Below, one piece after another: positions 43,812 to 52,797 of a stretch of DNA of 64,000 nt. The position numbers were made by a program, and so were the translations under genes. The first letter of the stretch is position 1. Each line of letters opens with the position of its first letter. Below the pieces are notes generated by a model. That model saw nothing but the letters and a program-made list of their open reading frames with translations, was not told the DNA's origin and made no database searches. The stretch is from an uncultured Muribaculaceae bacterium (GTDB lineage: Bacteria; Bacteroidota; Bacteroidia; Bacteroidales; Muribaculaceae). The stretch lies in the NCBI GenBank assembly GCA_910588245.1, contig CAJUQP010000001.1:62001-126000 (forward strand), written 5' to 3'.

Positions 43812-44827
43812 TCGTTATATTTCCCTGCGGCAATGCGGACGCTTTCAGCGATTCTGGAGCGAAATTCAGGAGGTGCGATGACCTCTACATGACCACCGTA
43901 ACCGAGAATCAAACGTTCAAGTTCGTTGTTTATAACTACTTTCAATGACAGCTGGATGCTGCCGTCACGGAACCGTTGTTCCACTTTCTGCGACTTATGA
44001 AACGGTTTAGACTCGACGTATGGAGCCTGCTGCCGGTCAACCTTGATGACGACGCGACGCGCTTTGTCGCAGATCTGCTTAGTAACACCGATTGTGTCGT
44101 CAAAAAAATGCTCCGGGTCAAAGTCTATGCATTTCCTGAATGGATGCTCCTTATCCGGTTTGACGGAATGTATTCTGTCAAGCGCAAAAATATTGACTTG
44201 CGGAGAACGGTTTGTTGACTTCTCGCAAATCAAAAACCACCGGTTGCGATATTCCTTTAGCAAATAAGGATATACAATCAGGACTTCCGGTTGCCGTGCC
44301 TTGAACGACTGGTATTCGATAGCCAAGGTCTGCTGCTTGCGCACGGCATCATAAATGACACCTATGAACCGGGCACCCTTATAACCGTCAACATGCTCCA
44401 TATCCATGGCGGGAACCGATCCGGTCTGTTGGGAAATCTGCTCATTAAGCTTGCTGATTATGTCGATTGACGAGGCAAGCTGCGGAAAGCCCTGAAGCTG
44501 CCTGAGAATATCGAGCGCCGAATTGAGAGCGTCCAGTCCTTCGTCATTCAAAGGCAGATGCGTGATGCTGTAATCCGGGTCTTCATATTCATAATATTTG
44601 TTGTCGCGCACCACTATCGGGGCATTATATCCAAGTCGGTCACTGCGCATCAGTGCAAGATCGTTCTGAAAAGTACGCCGGCTTACGGGATTACTTCTGC
44701 CCTCATACTCCGCGAGAGCATCGGTACATGCATCAATCAGGTCATTGATAGTCCAACGCCGATAATGATTCTGAAGACATTTGTCTATCGTAGAAATACG
44801 GATTAAAGTGGCTCTGTTCAGTGGCAT
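43808..44827 (-). CDS. WYL-domain transcriptional regulator
   Basis: 339 residues. N-terminal winged HTH (RISTIDKCLQNHYRRWTIND; SRRTFQNDLALMR), a linker, and a WYL domain (LAIEYQSFKARQPEVLIVYP; LKEYRNRWFLICEK) with a C-terminal WCX-like extension (RVVIKVDRQQAPYVE; VEVIAPPEFRSRI). WYL proteins bind ligands such as nucleic acids and control stress or defence genes. It is divergent from rtcB-prfH with a palindromic site in the shared intergenic region, so it most likely regulates them. Confidence 0.92.
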   Translation of the reverse strand: MPLNRATLIRISTIDKCLQNHYRRWTINDLIDACTDALAEYEGRSNPVSRRTFQNDLALMRSDRLGYNAPIVVRDNKYYEYEDPDYSITHLPLNDEGLDALNSALDILRQLQGFPQLASSIDIISKLNEQISQQTGSVPAMDMEHVDGYKGARFIGVIYDAVRKQQTLAIEYQSFKARQPEVLIVYPYLLKEYRNRWFLICEKSTNRSPQVNIFALDRIHSVKPDKEHPFRKCIDFDPEHFFDDTIGVTKQICDKARRVVIKVDRQQAPYVESKPFHKSQKVEQRFRDGSIQLSLKVVINNELERLILGYGGHVEVIAPPEFRSRIAESVRIAAGKYND

Positions 44828-44843
44828 GGGATATATTTTTTTA

Positions 44844-44903
44844 CAAAAATAGCCATTTTTCTTATGCTGCGCAAATCAGTTGCGCACTCATTTTTCAATT
44901 TTG
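44844..44903. promoter_or_regulatory. Divergent WYL/rtcB promoter region with perfect palindrome
   Basis: TGCGCAA-ATCAG-TTGCGCA, a perfect inverted repeat with 7-bp arms, spans 44868-44886. To its left is a minus-strand -7 box TATTTTTG (44851-44844) for the WYL gene; to its right is CAATTTTG (44896-44903), a near-consensus plus-strand -7 box for rtcB. The palindrome lies 16 bases from the WYL -7 box and 9 bases from the rtcB box, where a bound protein could affect both. The rtcB leader of ~90 bases (44911-45002) contains no ORF. Confidence 0.65.
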
Positions 44904-45002
44904 CGGTAAATCCGAATGGCAAGCCACCGCGTACCGGCATAGCTGACATACACTTTCGGTTCACTCGCGAAGGCTTCGTCGTTGCAGTCAAAATAGAATA
45001 GT

Positions 45003-46202
45003 ATGATAGTAGAAGGAAAAATGACATCGGCTGAGATTTTTACCGATAATATTGAAGAGCCAGCCCTCGACTGGCTTAAGGAGCTTTGCGACCATCCGGC
45101 GATGGAGGGAGTACCGATAGTTCAGATGCCAGACGTACACGCCGGAAACAACTGCAATGTAGGCACTGCATATCAGATTGGAATGTATGTCAATCCCGAC
45201 CACGTCGGCGTTGACATAGGATGCACCATTTCCATGCACCGGCTATCGGTTCCGGTAAATCCCGAGGATTTTCCTATTCTCGATCATCGAATTAGAGCGG
45301 TAATTCCTATGGGAACGGAAATATGCACAAAGAACTCGCTCAACGAGAAGGAACTGTTTAGATTCCTCAATTCGCAGTATCAGAAAGCTCGTTCTGCCGC
45401 TCCAGAGCTTATAAACGAAGCTCCGCGGATTGATGCGCGATTCATCACCGACTTCTGCCGCAGGATAAAACTGCAGGAAGGCATATTCTACAAAAGTCTC
45501 GGAACACTTGGCGGCGGCAACCATTTTATTGAGTATGGGGAAGAGGAAGCCTCATGCGAAGGCTGGCTAACAATTCATTGCGGCTCCCGTAATTTCGGCG
45601 TAAAAGTAGCAAACCATTGGCATAACGTGGCGCAAAATCCAAAACGCGCCAAATACATAGGTTTCCTGTGGGGTGAGTCTCTGAAATGCTATCTCTCGGA
45701 CATGGTAATCGCGCAGGCATACGCTCTCTATAACCATCAGATAATCCGGGACCGCATCTTTGCAATCCTCAAAAAGCTATGTAAAGCCAAATGCGCGGAG
45801 TCGATATTCACCACGCATAACTATATCTCAATGATCGACGAACGACCGATGCTCCGCAAAGGGGCGATTGATGCCTCAGAAGGGCGAAAGGTTGTGATTC
45901 CTTTCAACATGCGCGATGGAATCGCTATCTGCATCGGCAAAGGGAATGAACAATGGATCAATTCCGCGCCCCACGGTGCCGGACGCATTATGAGCCGGGC
46001 GCAGGCCAAAAAGCAGATCGAGATGGTTGAGTTTAGGCAAACGATGTCGGGTGTGTTCTCGACATCAATATGTGAGGCCACACTTGATGAGTCTCCCATG
46101 GCCTACAAGCCGACAGAAGAAATACTGAAACTTATCAAACCGACAGTTGACATCATATCTGTGATTAAGCCTAAACTTAATATCAAAGACAACGGAGAAT
46201 GA
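45003..46202 (+). CDS. rtcB: RtcB-family RNA ligase, PrfH-linked (RtcB2 type)
   Basis: 399 residues. Mn/GTP-dependent RNA ligase motifs: MPDVHAGNNCNVGTAYQI, GVDIGCTISMHRL with metal-binding Cys74, GTLGGGNHFIEYG, HCGSRNFGVKVANHWHN and PHGAGRIMSRAQAKK with the guanylylated His324. RtcB joins 2',3'-cyclic phosphate or 3'-phosphate RNA ends to 5'-OH ends. Its stop overlaps the prfH start, and the PrfH-linked subgroup is known to repair ribosomal RNA cut in the decoding centre by ribotoxins. Divergent from a WYL regulator. Confidence 0.94.
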   Translation: MIVEGKMTSAEIFTDNIEEPALDWLKELCDHPAMEGVPIVQMPDVHAGNNCNVGTAYQIGMYVNPDHVGVDIGCTISMHRLSVPVNPEDFPILDHRIRAVIPMGTEICTKNSLNEKELFRFLNSQYQKARSAAPELINEAPRIDARFITDFCRRIKLQEGIFYKSLGTLGGGNHFIEYGEEEASCEGWLTIHCGSRNFGVKVANHWHNVAQNPKRAKYIGFLWGESLKCYLSDMVIAQAYALYNHQIIRDRIFAILKKLCKAKCAESIFTTHNYISMIDERPMLRKGAIDASEGRKVVIPFNMRDGIAICIGKGNEQWINSAPHGAGRIMSRAQAKKQIEMVEFRQTMSGVFSTSICEATLDESPMAYKPTEEILKLIKPTVDIISVIKPKLNIKDNGE

Positions 46203-46804
46203 AACACTATATACAAATCACAGCGGGTCGTGGGCCGGTTGAATGTGCAAGAGCCGTGACTCTCGTCGCGCGCGAGATCGTCAAAGCTATCCCGTCACTT
46301 CAACTTGCCGACTGTGAGCCGCATACTCAGGTTGATGGCTGCTATATGTCGATGACTTTCGTCACCGATGTGTCAATATCTGAAACTATCGTTAAGGAAT
46401 GGCATGGTACGGTATTATGGCGCTCCACAACAAACCCATATCGTCCCGGGCATAAACGCAGCAACTGGTTTGTCGGAATTAACTTTTTTGACGAAGTGGA
46501 ACTGCCTACAATCAACGAATCCGATATTATATATGAAACATGTCGGTCGGGAGGAAAAGGTGGTCAGAACGTCAATAAAGTGGAGACCTCAGTCCGAGCA
46601 ATCCATATTCCATCCGGAATTGCGGTAAAATGCTCTGACGAACGTTCTCAACCACAAAATAAAGTCCGAGCTCGACAACGCCTGCTTCTGAAACTTCGTC
46701 AGCGAAATGATAAAGCCCAAGCAGATTCTTTATACCGCCAATGGAGCAATCATGATAAGCTTGAACGAGGTAATCCAGTGAAAAAATTATCTGGGAACTT
46801 GTAA
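46199..46804 (+). CDS. prfH: PrfH, release-factor-like peptidyl-tRNA hydrolase
   Basis: 201 residues, much shorter than RF1/RF2 (~360) and with no codon-recognition domain of normal type. It carries the GGQ motif (SGGKGGQNVNKVETSVRAIH, Gly121-Gly122-Gln123) and the RF-3-like context IKCSDERSQPQNK. PrfH frees the nascent chain from damaged ribosomes so RtcB2 can reseal the rRNA. Start overlaps the rtcB stop (ATGA), so the two are translationally coupled. Confidence 0.93.
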   Translation: MKHYIQITAGRGPVECARAVTLVAREIVKAIPSLQLADCEPHTQVDGCYMSMTFVTDVSISETIVKEWHGTVLWRSTTNPYRPGHKRSNWFVGINFFDEVELPTINESDIIYETCRSGGKGGQNVNKVETSVRAIHIPSGIAVKCSDERSQPQNKVRARQRLLLKLRQRNDKAQADSLYRQWSNHDKLERGNPVKKLSGNL

Positions 46805-46807
46805 AAT

Positions 46808-46830
46808 TCAAAAGGTGTATCGCCTTTTGA
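46808..46830 (+). terminator. Weak hairpin after prfH
   Basis: TCAAAAGG / CCTTTTGA with a 7-base loop, four bases after the prfH stop, no T-run afterwards. Confidence 0.45.
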
Positions 46831-46938
46831 TACATTATCACCTTAAATACGCATCGTAAATAATAGACAGCATCAGCAATGGGAGAATTAGGTCTACGGG
46901 ACTACCAGAATTCTGTTACCTTCGATGACAGTACGTAG

Positions 46939-47121
46939 AACGCATTGCCGCTAAACGTATTACAAAAGCCCGAAATTGCATCGTTTTATCCTTCTGAAAA
47001 ATCGCTTTTCCCGAACCTCCCGGTGCTGCCGTTTGACTTGGATAAAATCACCCGAAATGACCCTTTATCCGATAAATGTCGGGAGCAAATTTGGACAGAT
47101 GGAAAAACTTTTAGTATATAG
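46939..47121 (+). other. Unassigned coding-like fragment in a gene-free interval
   Basis: The interval 46831-47437 has no complete gene. Within it, one frame reads NALPLNVLQKPEIASFYPSE, KSLFPNLPVLPFDLDKITRN, DPLSDKCREQIWTDGKTFSI between two stops, without a start codon. It has a protein-like composition and may be the end of a decayed gene. Another frame just upstream (ATG 46878) gives MGELGLRDYQNSVTFR before stopping. Neither is recognised. Confidence 0.35.
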
Positions 47122-47136
47122 GATTCTGATATTCCA

Positions 47137-47171
47137 AAAAATTGGCGGCGTCACCTTCCGGTGGCGCCGCC
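47137..47171 (-). terminator. Terminator of the fimbrial operon
   Basis: GGCGGCG-T-CACC / GGTG-G-CGCCGCC 12-pair stem with loop TTCC; on the minus strand it is followed by AATTTTTT. It lies downstream of the decayed fimbrillin gene. Confidence 0.75.
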
Positions 47172-47333
47172 ATTAGAATTTAATGCCCAATTAATTATAT
47201 TCACTACTTATACATGCAGGTCGCCTGTCTCCCGACAGACTGCTGCGTTGCTTACTACTTGTCTGATTAATTCTGCATAGCTCCTGTCTAATGCTTTGTT
47301 ACTGTATATTAGATGGGAATATTGTCTTACTCT

Positions 47334-47365
47334 GACAGCGGGGACGTCTTCGCGTCCTCGCTGTC
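47334..47365. repeat. GC-rich 13-bp hairpin with loop TCTTCG
   Basis: GACAGCGGGGACG / CGTCCTCGCTGTC pairs over 13 positions with one G-T wobble. No T-run on either side, so it is not an obvious terminator. It sits 72 bases past the fimbrillin remnant end and could be a processing or REP-like element. Confidence 0.55.
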
Positions 47366-47437
47366 GCTCTTATGAATTGAAACTTCGCAAAATTTCGAGG
47401 TATATCTGCTTATTATTTAGCGCGTATTCAATAGCTC

Positions 47438-48950
47438 TCAATCTTTGACACGGACTGCACGCACATAATGATTGTCCATTCGAGGAGTGGAGTTTGCCGC
47501 TCCATTCCAGGAATAAGCATTAGCATTATCATTGATAGCTGTCGAAGACCAATACTGCTTGCCATTCATATCAGATGGTACATTTACAAACTGTCCACTT
47601 GCTGGGAGATACCATTTTACATCTGTTTGTGGTATGCTTAAAGCATATGTATTTTCAGTACTACCACTAACCACCTCTACTTGAAACTGATTCTTTTTCA
47701 TGGCATATAATGCCGCATAATTAGAGGGTTGCTCATTCGAGCCCGAAGAAGACTCAACATTATACCCATTATTGATAAGATAAGACTCTCCATCAAAAGC
47801 TCCTTGTCCAGAAGTTGTGAAAAGGTTATATGAATTATCATGACCATTTTCAGAATCAATAGCATTTCCAACACTTGAAATCAGTATAATCAATAGTTAT
47901 TGAAACTTTCTTATCATTGCGTGAAATGTTAACATAATCTACAGTGGTAGGATCTATCCAATTCCACCCTGAATTAGCGCCAGGTTTTGCAAAATGAACC
48001 TTCAAAAACCACTGATTTAAGATTGCTGAAAGAGCAGTCCATCCACCAAATGTTTGAGCATATGTTACAATTCGCTCCCATTTGAATCCAAATGGCAAAT
48101 TATTATTAGGTTCTTCTATCTGTCCCAACCCAAATTGTTGTTCCAGTTTGGGCATTTTTGAGTTATCATAATGGTGGAAGGAGTTGCATTAGTCTGATCA
48201 GAAGGACGAATGGAAAGTGTTACCTGACGCTCAGCATCTCCAGAATTTTCACTCATGAAAAGATATAATAAAAATTCCCATTGTTCATTACCTGTTATCT
48301 CTAACGTCCTTTCAACTGGAACCTTAGGGGTGAGAGAGTTGCAATATGCGGTATAGGCATCGGAAGTGTCAAGCCAATAACCTTGCTGCTCAAAAGGAGT
48401 AAGCTGAGATTTCAAAGTGGCCCACGGTTGATTAGAAGTTATTGTCCATCCCTCTTTCAGTTCATTTGCTTTGCACCTCTGTCGGATTATCCTGAGTAAA
48501 TTCAAGCTCGTATTCTGGTGTGATTGACAGTTTATAAGTATAGGTTTCCCCATTTGCCACTCCCCAGATAACTCCGCAGTAAGTTCCCGGTCTTGTGACC
48601 CCGTTCCATCATTGAAAACGACTGTGAGCATTGTCGGATCTAACGACGTTTCAGGTTGCATGGCCTGAGGTAGCATAAGCATGGTGTTTGCTCCTGCCAT
48701 TATCTCCTGATCTTCAGTGCCGGTAACCTGGACTCCACCTTCCGGTGCGAAAGTGAAAGCTTTATAGTCGCTGTGGCCAGTCCATGCAGTAGGGTTATCC
48801 ATATCAATATTTGCCGAACCATATAAATTCGAAAATGTTATTGATTTGACTGTACCTGTTTGCATATTGCTGCCAGCCTTAATACGCACTGCTGAGAGTA
48901 GATGCTTGAAACTAAGATGAAGTACCCTTTTTGTTTGTTAGTTAAGGGGG
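47438..48950 (-). pseudogene. Fimbrillin-family protein with multiple frameshifts and no start
   Basis: Three frames together give a fimbrillin-like protein. N-terminal part: LHLSFKHLLSAVRIKAGSNM directly after a stop, without signal peptide or start codon. A one-base shift near 48545 takes the frame through TYTYKLSITPEYELEFTQDN and another near 48470 restores it (WTITSNQPWATLKSQL). Further breaks near 48130 and 47880 lead to a C-terminal FWSS-like domain (GKQYWSSTAINDNANAYSWN). At least four indels plus N-terminal loss. Intact relatives are lipoproteins polymerised into Mfa/Fim-type pili. Confidence 0.78.
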
Positions 48951-49009
48951 TATATTATATTTATTTGTTTTCAATCCTGATATCGGCCGAATCCGTAATC
49001 TGACGGATG

Positions 49010-50041
49010 TCAGAGCACGATAGGTATATCCTGGTAATCGCCCCAGCCCTCTACATCGACATCGAAACCGGATGAACCGCCGGCTCCTTCCTGATCGGTG
49101 ATCTCAAGACCGTCCACGACGATCACACCGCCCTGTGGTTGATGCCTCATCTGGCTTGTGATATCGAAGTCGAACTTCTTTATCTTGCCGTTGCGAAGAC
49201 GAACCTCCAGATTGAGGGTATAGACATCGTCGGCACGGGTTCCGTAGTTGCCGTTGGGAAATCCCGGTGCGCCGAACGATCTCACGAAAGCCTGCGCTCC
49301 GAAGTCGGTCAGTTCGGCGTCGAACATTATCGTGGCTTTCTCCTCGGTGGTCTCGCCTGTGGAGATGCTCACTCCGGCGGCCATACCTCCGAAGGCGCCT
49401 CGCGCAAGAGCCACGTATTTAAGTCCGGCTTTAAATTCCATCCGGATGTAATAGGTGAAGACAAGGGGAGTCATATGCACTTTAAGAGGTGTCGGATCGA
49501 CAGTACGCTCAGGGTAATAATTGAGCACGGAACTGCCATAAAGCATGTCGGGTGCGGAAACGGTATTCTCAATCTCCTCTGCCTTGGTGAATGGACTGCC
49601 GGCGTATGTTGGACGGGTGCGGGTTCTGGTTGTGGCCACGGCCGACGCGAGTGTTCCCATGTCGCTGAAGACGACATATTCCGTGTCGTTGTTGTAGAAA
49701 AGGATATCGTTCTTACCGGAGGCGAGCGGGAGTGTGCCTCCATGCGTGGGCATATTCTCTATCCTATTGGCGCCGTTCTCATTGTAGACGGAAGCCCTCA
49801 ATCCTTTCGGCAGCCCCGGGTTGAGCGATTCGTATGTGAAATCAAAGCCGAGAGGCCATTGATGCTGCCAGTTCACACCCTCAGGGTCGGAGTATTCCCA
49901 TATCTGAAGGTAATCGGCCTCGATCTCCGCCTGATATCTCGGAGCATGAGGGTCGTGATCCATGCACAGTTCCTTATGGTCGCACGATGAAAAGAGTAGC
50001 ATGCCGGCGGCGACAACCGTATATGATGCAAGCTTATTCAT
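49010..50041 (-). CDS. DUF5119 fimbrial-operon lipoprotein
   Basis: 343 residues with lipoprotein signal (MNKLASYTVVAAGMLLFSSC, Cys20) followed by CDHKELCMDHDPHA, characteristic of DUF5119 proteins in Bacteroidetes fimbrial operons, where they probably serve as minor pilus or anchor subunits. Overlaps the end of the preceding DUF3575 gene by eight bases. It is intact, though the genes on both sides are broken. Confidence 0.85.
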   Translation of the reverse strand: MNKLASYTVVAAGMLLFSSCDHKELCMDHDPHAPRYQAEIEADYLQIWEYSDPEGVNWQHQWPLGFDFTYESLNPGLPKGLRASVYNENGANRIENMPTHGGTLPLASGKNDILFYNNDTEYVVFSDMGTLASAVATTRTRTRPTYAGSPFTKAEEIENTVSAPDMLYGSSVLNYYPERTVDPTPLKVHMTPLVFTYYIRMEFKAGLKYVALARGAFGGMAAGVSISTGETTEEKATIMFDAELTDFGAQAFVRSFGAPGFPNGNYGTRADDVYTLNLEVRLRNGKIKKFDFDITSQMRHQPQGGVIVVDGLEITDQEGAGGSSGFDVDVEGWGDYQDIPIVL

Positions 50042-51299
50042 TTTTTCCTCCTTTCTCTTTTTTTGAATTGAAGTTGCCGTTGCCTATCAGCCATACAAGT
50101 GATATCTCAAGCTTTGTAGGTCCGAACCAATGGCGCATTTTTGTTGAAGTCCAGACGTAATGATCGTCCATGACCTTATATTCAAGGCATTTGCCGCTCA
50201 GATAACCGATGCCCAGCTCGAAATCTATGTTCAGGCGTCGTGCTATTGGGAGGGAATAGCCGTAGGAGACTCCACCACCTATTGTGGCGCGATCCCATAA
50301 CGGACGTCCGGGCTTGCCGCCCATATATCCTTTGTTGCCGAATTCGAAGTCGTAGGTAAAGGCCTGGAAATATGCTCCGATATGATGTCCGGTCAATGGC
50401 TTCTCATGAGCCTTCGATCCGAACCACCACCGCAATTCCAGATCTCCTCCATAGATTCTCCAGTAGCGGTGGCGACTGTTCTTGCTCCACCACGCATACA
50501 TCCAGTTGGCATCGATCGATATGTTCTTTCCAAGATAGAACTCAATTCCTATATTGGGGACTGCCGCAAGATCATAGAGTATGTTTGTGCTCAGATCCAT
50601 ATAAAACTTCTTTCCGGTGTCTGCTACCGGCTCGTCATTCATCTCGATAACTTCCGCCGTATCGTAATCTCCGGACATTACCGTCGGCAGGTTGTCGATT
50701 AACGACAGCCTGCGGCCGACGGTCATAATAAAGATAGATAATGGACTTTCGGAGTTCAGGGAAAAGATTGTTGTACATATAGCGGTATGGCACCCCCCGG
50801 CGGAAGCTTTTCATCTGCGTTATCTGGTCGCCGTTTGTCTGCATTCCGAGTTCAGACTCCCTTGCCCTATCATGACAAGATCGAGCGATTCGTCATGATA
50901 GGGCACTTTGGGATCTTTCTCCACAAGGGTGACAAGACCGGGCCAGTCGCGCCCCATGAAGCGGAACATCATAAGAGAATCAGGAATCTCCTGATGATCC
51001 TTTATGAAATTGAACAGCGTGTTGGCACGCTCGTGCGACAGGTTATAGTTGTATTCTATGTCACCCTCCGGTGATGAGGCTCCCTCGACAAGTACTTTCT
51101 TCAGACTCACGAGCGAATCAAGGCTTCGATCATGAAGACGGTCTACGATAGCGTTCAGCGCCCATTCGTTGGCCGGAATTCCCATATCAAGCTTGTGGCT
51201 TGCGACGGGGAAATACACCGTCACCGAGTCGCGGAATTCCTCGGCTTGGGAGACGGCTGACGCTCCGCACATCAAAGCTAAGATGAATAAACGGTTCAT
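50034..51299 (-). pseudogene. OmpA-like/DUF3575 outer-membrane protein split by frameshifts
   Basis: One ancestral protein is spread over three frames. 51299-50820: signal peptide (MNRLFILALMCGASAVSQA) and OmpA-like part (LVEGASSPEGDIEYNYNLSH, RFMGRDWPGLVTLVEKDPKV). ~50844-50720: SFRRGVPYRYMYNNLFPELR, KSIIYLYYD in a second frame. 50726-50034: DUF3575 barrel (DLSTNILYDLAAVPNIGIEF; HIGAYFQAFTYDFEFGNKGY) in the third. In other Bacteroidales these segments form one DUF3575 protein encoded first in the fimbrial operon. The DUF3575 part alone could be translated from ATG 50726 but lacks a signal peptide. Confidence 0.8.
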
Positions 51300-51542
51300 A
51301 TGACTCTCTATTATTTATTCCTTTGGAAGGTGTTAACCGTTCAAAGGGCAAGTTCGAAGGTTGTTAGAAATTGATATTCAAACATTTAAATATTACAAAA
51401 CAAGCCTCTCTTATTAAGAGATTTGGACGATTGCTAAACATTCGGTGATCCAGATATTTCAATCGCTGTTTATTTTTTATGTGCCGGATCTTATATGAGG
51501 CTGGAGGTTATATCAGAATATTTTTAAGCGCTTACATTATAT
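51300..51542. other. Gene-free upstream region of the fimbrial operon
   Basis: AT-rich, no ORF, no clear TAnnTTTG box in the expected position. It would contain the promoter of the fimbrial operon; none could be pointed to. Confidence 0.5.
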
Positions 51543-51588
51543 AAAAAAGGATTCCCGCAGACGTTGGTTGTCTGCGGGAATCCTTTTT
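51543..51588 (-). terminator. Rho-independent terminator after ilvC
   Basis: 14-bp perfect stem GGATTCCCGCAGAC / GTCTGCGGGAATCC flanked by A- and T-tracts; on the minus strand ends CCTTTTTTAT. 34 bases after the ilvC stop. Confidence 0.9.
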
Positions 51589-51622
51589 ATATTGTAGGGC
51601 TTTGTGCCGCTACATTGTCTTG

Positions 51623-52666
51623 TCAGTTGTTTTCGGGACGCAGGTTGCGCACCACTGCTCCTGCACGCCACATCTCGCTTTCACGGAGTGCCTTAAGCTC
51701 TTTCTCAAGGCCCTCACGATAGTCGGGCTTGGAGTTGGAGTCGATGGAGTTCTGGGCCTCCTGGCCACATGCTACGCTTGCATAGAGTTTCTCTACCACA
51801 GGCTTGATGGCGTCGTGGAAAGGGGTCATCCAGTCGAGAGCACCACGCTGTGCGGTAGTGGAGCAGTTGGCATACATCCAGTCCATGCCTTTGGCCGCGA
51901 AGAGGGGCATGAGCGACTGGGTAAGCTCCTCTACAGTCTCATTGAATGCCTCGGAGGGTGTGTGGCCGTTCTCACGGAGCACCTCATACTGAGCGAGGAG
52001 AAGACCCTGGATAGCACCCATCAGCGAACCACGCTCGCCTGTAAGGTCGCTGTAAGCCTCACGCTTGAAGGTTGTCTCGAAGATATAGCCTGAGCCGATA
52101 CCGATGGCGAGGGCAAGTGTGCGGTCGAGTGCACGTCCGGTGTAGTCCTGCTCAACGGCGTAGCTTGAGTTCAGGCCGCGTCCCTCGAGGAACATGGTGC
52201 GGAGTGATGTGCCCGATCCCTTGGGAGCCACGAGAATGACATCCACATCCTTGGGAGGAACCACACCCGTACGGTCAGGCCATGCGATAGCGAAACCGTG
52301 TGAGAAATAAAGGGCTTTGCCGGGGGTGAGGTTCTCTTTGATGACAGGCCATACGGAAAGTACGGCGGCATCCGAAAGAAGACACATGATGATGGTGCCT
52401 CTCTTGCAGGCCTCCTCGATGGAGAAGAGGGTCTCACCGGGAACCCATCCGTCGGCTACAGCCTTATCGTAGGTCTTGCCCTGACGCTGTCCGACAATCA
52501 CGTTGAAGTCATTGTCGCGAAGGTTGAGGCTCTGACCGGGGCCCTGCACGCCGTAACCGATCACGGCTATGGTCTCGTCTTTCAGTATCTCACGCGCTTT
52601 CTCGAGAGGAAATTCCTCTCTGGTGATGACGGTCTCTTCGACATCTCCAAATTTCAGTTTTGCCAT
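51623..52666 (-). CDS. ilvC: Ketol-acid reductoisomerase
   Basis: 347 residues, class I length. NADPH fold (IAVIGYGVQGPGQSLNLRDN; GQRQGKTYDKA), and the catalytic knotted domain with DLTGERGSLMGAIQGLLLAQ and EELTQSL. Converts acetolactate or acetohydroxybutyrate to dihydroxy acids for valine, leucine and isoleucine synthesis. Last gene of the ilvD-B-H-C run, after a 131-base gap filled with repeats. Confidence 0.97.
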   Translation of the reverse strand: MAKLKFGDVEETVITREEFPLEKAREILKDETIAVIGYGVQGPGQSLNLRDNDFNVIVGQRQGKTYDKAVADGWVPGETLFSIEEACKRGTIIMCLLSDAAVLSVWPVIKENLTPGKALYFSHGFAIAWPDRTGVVPPKDVDVILVAPKGSGTSLRTMFLEGRGLNSSYAVEQDYTGRALDRTLALAIGIGSGYIFETTFKREAYSDLTGERGSLMGAIQGLLLAQYEVLRENGHTPSEAFNETVEELTQSLMPLFAAKGMDWMYANCSTTAQRGALDWMTPFHDAIKPVVEKLYASVACGQEAQNSIDSNSKPDYREGLEKELKALRESEMWRAGAVVRNLRPENN

Positions 52667-52695
52667 TTTTATATTGTTTAAAGTTTAATGTTTAA

Positions 52696-52791
52696 GGTTG
52701 AGGGTTGAGGGTTGATAGTTGAGGGTTGAGGGTTGAGAGGGGAGGGTTTATTATATCAAGCTCACTAACGACTAATCAACTAACGACTAAT
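52696..52791. repeat. Tandem GGTTGAG repeats and 13-bp direct repeat between ilvH and ilvC
   Basis: Roughly six copies of the 7-base word GGTTGAG (some imperfect) lie at 52696-52738. ACTAACGACTAAT occurs at 52764-52776 and 52779-52791. The words resemble those in the DUF5063-M18 gap (on the opposite strand CAACCCTC/CTCAACC). Confidence 0.8.
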
Positions 52792-52797
52792 TGCTGA

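Noticed and set aside
49139..49990. 283-codon plus-strand frame
   Set aside because: Antisense of the DUF5119 gene, which has a lipoprotein signal and family signature.
52696..52791. CRISPR-like array
   Set aside because: Repeats are 7-13 bases without regular spacers and no cas genes are near.
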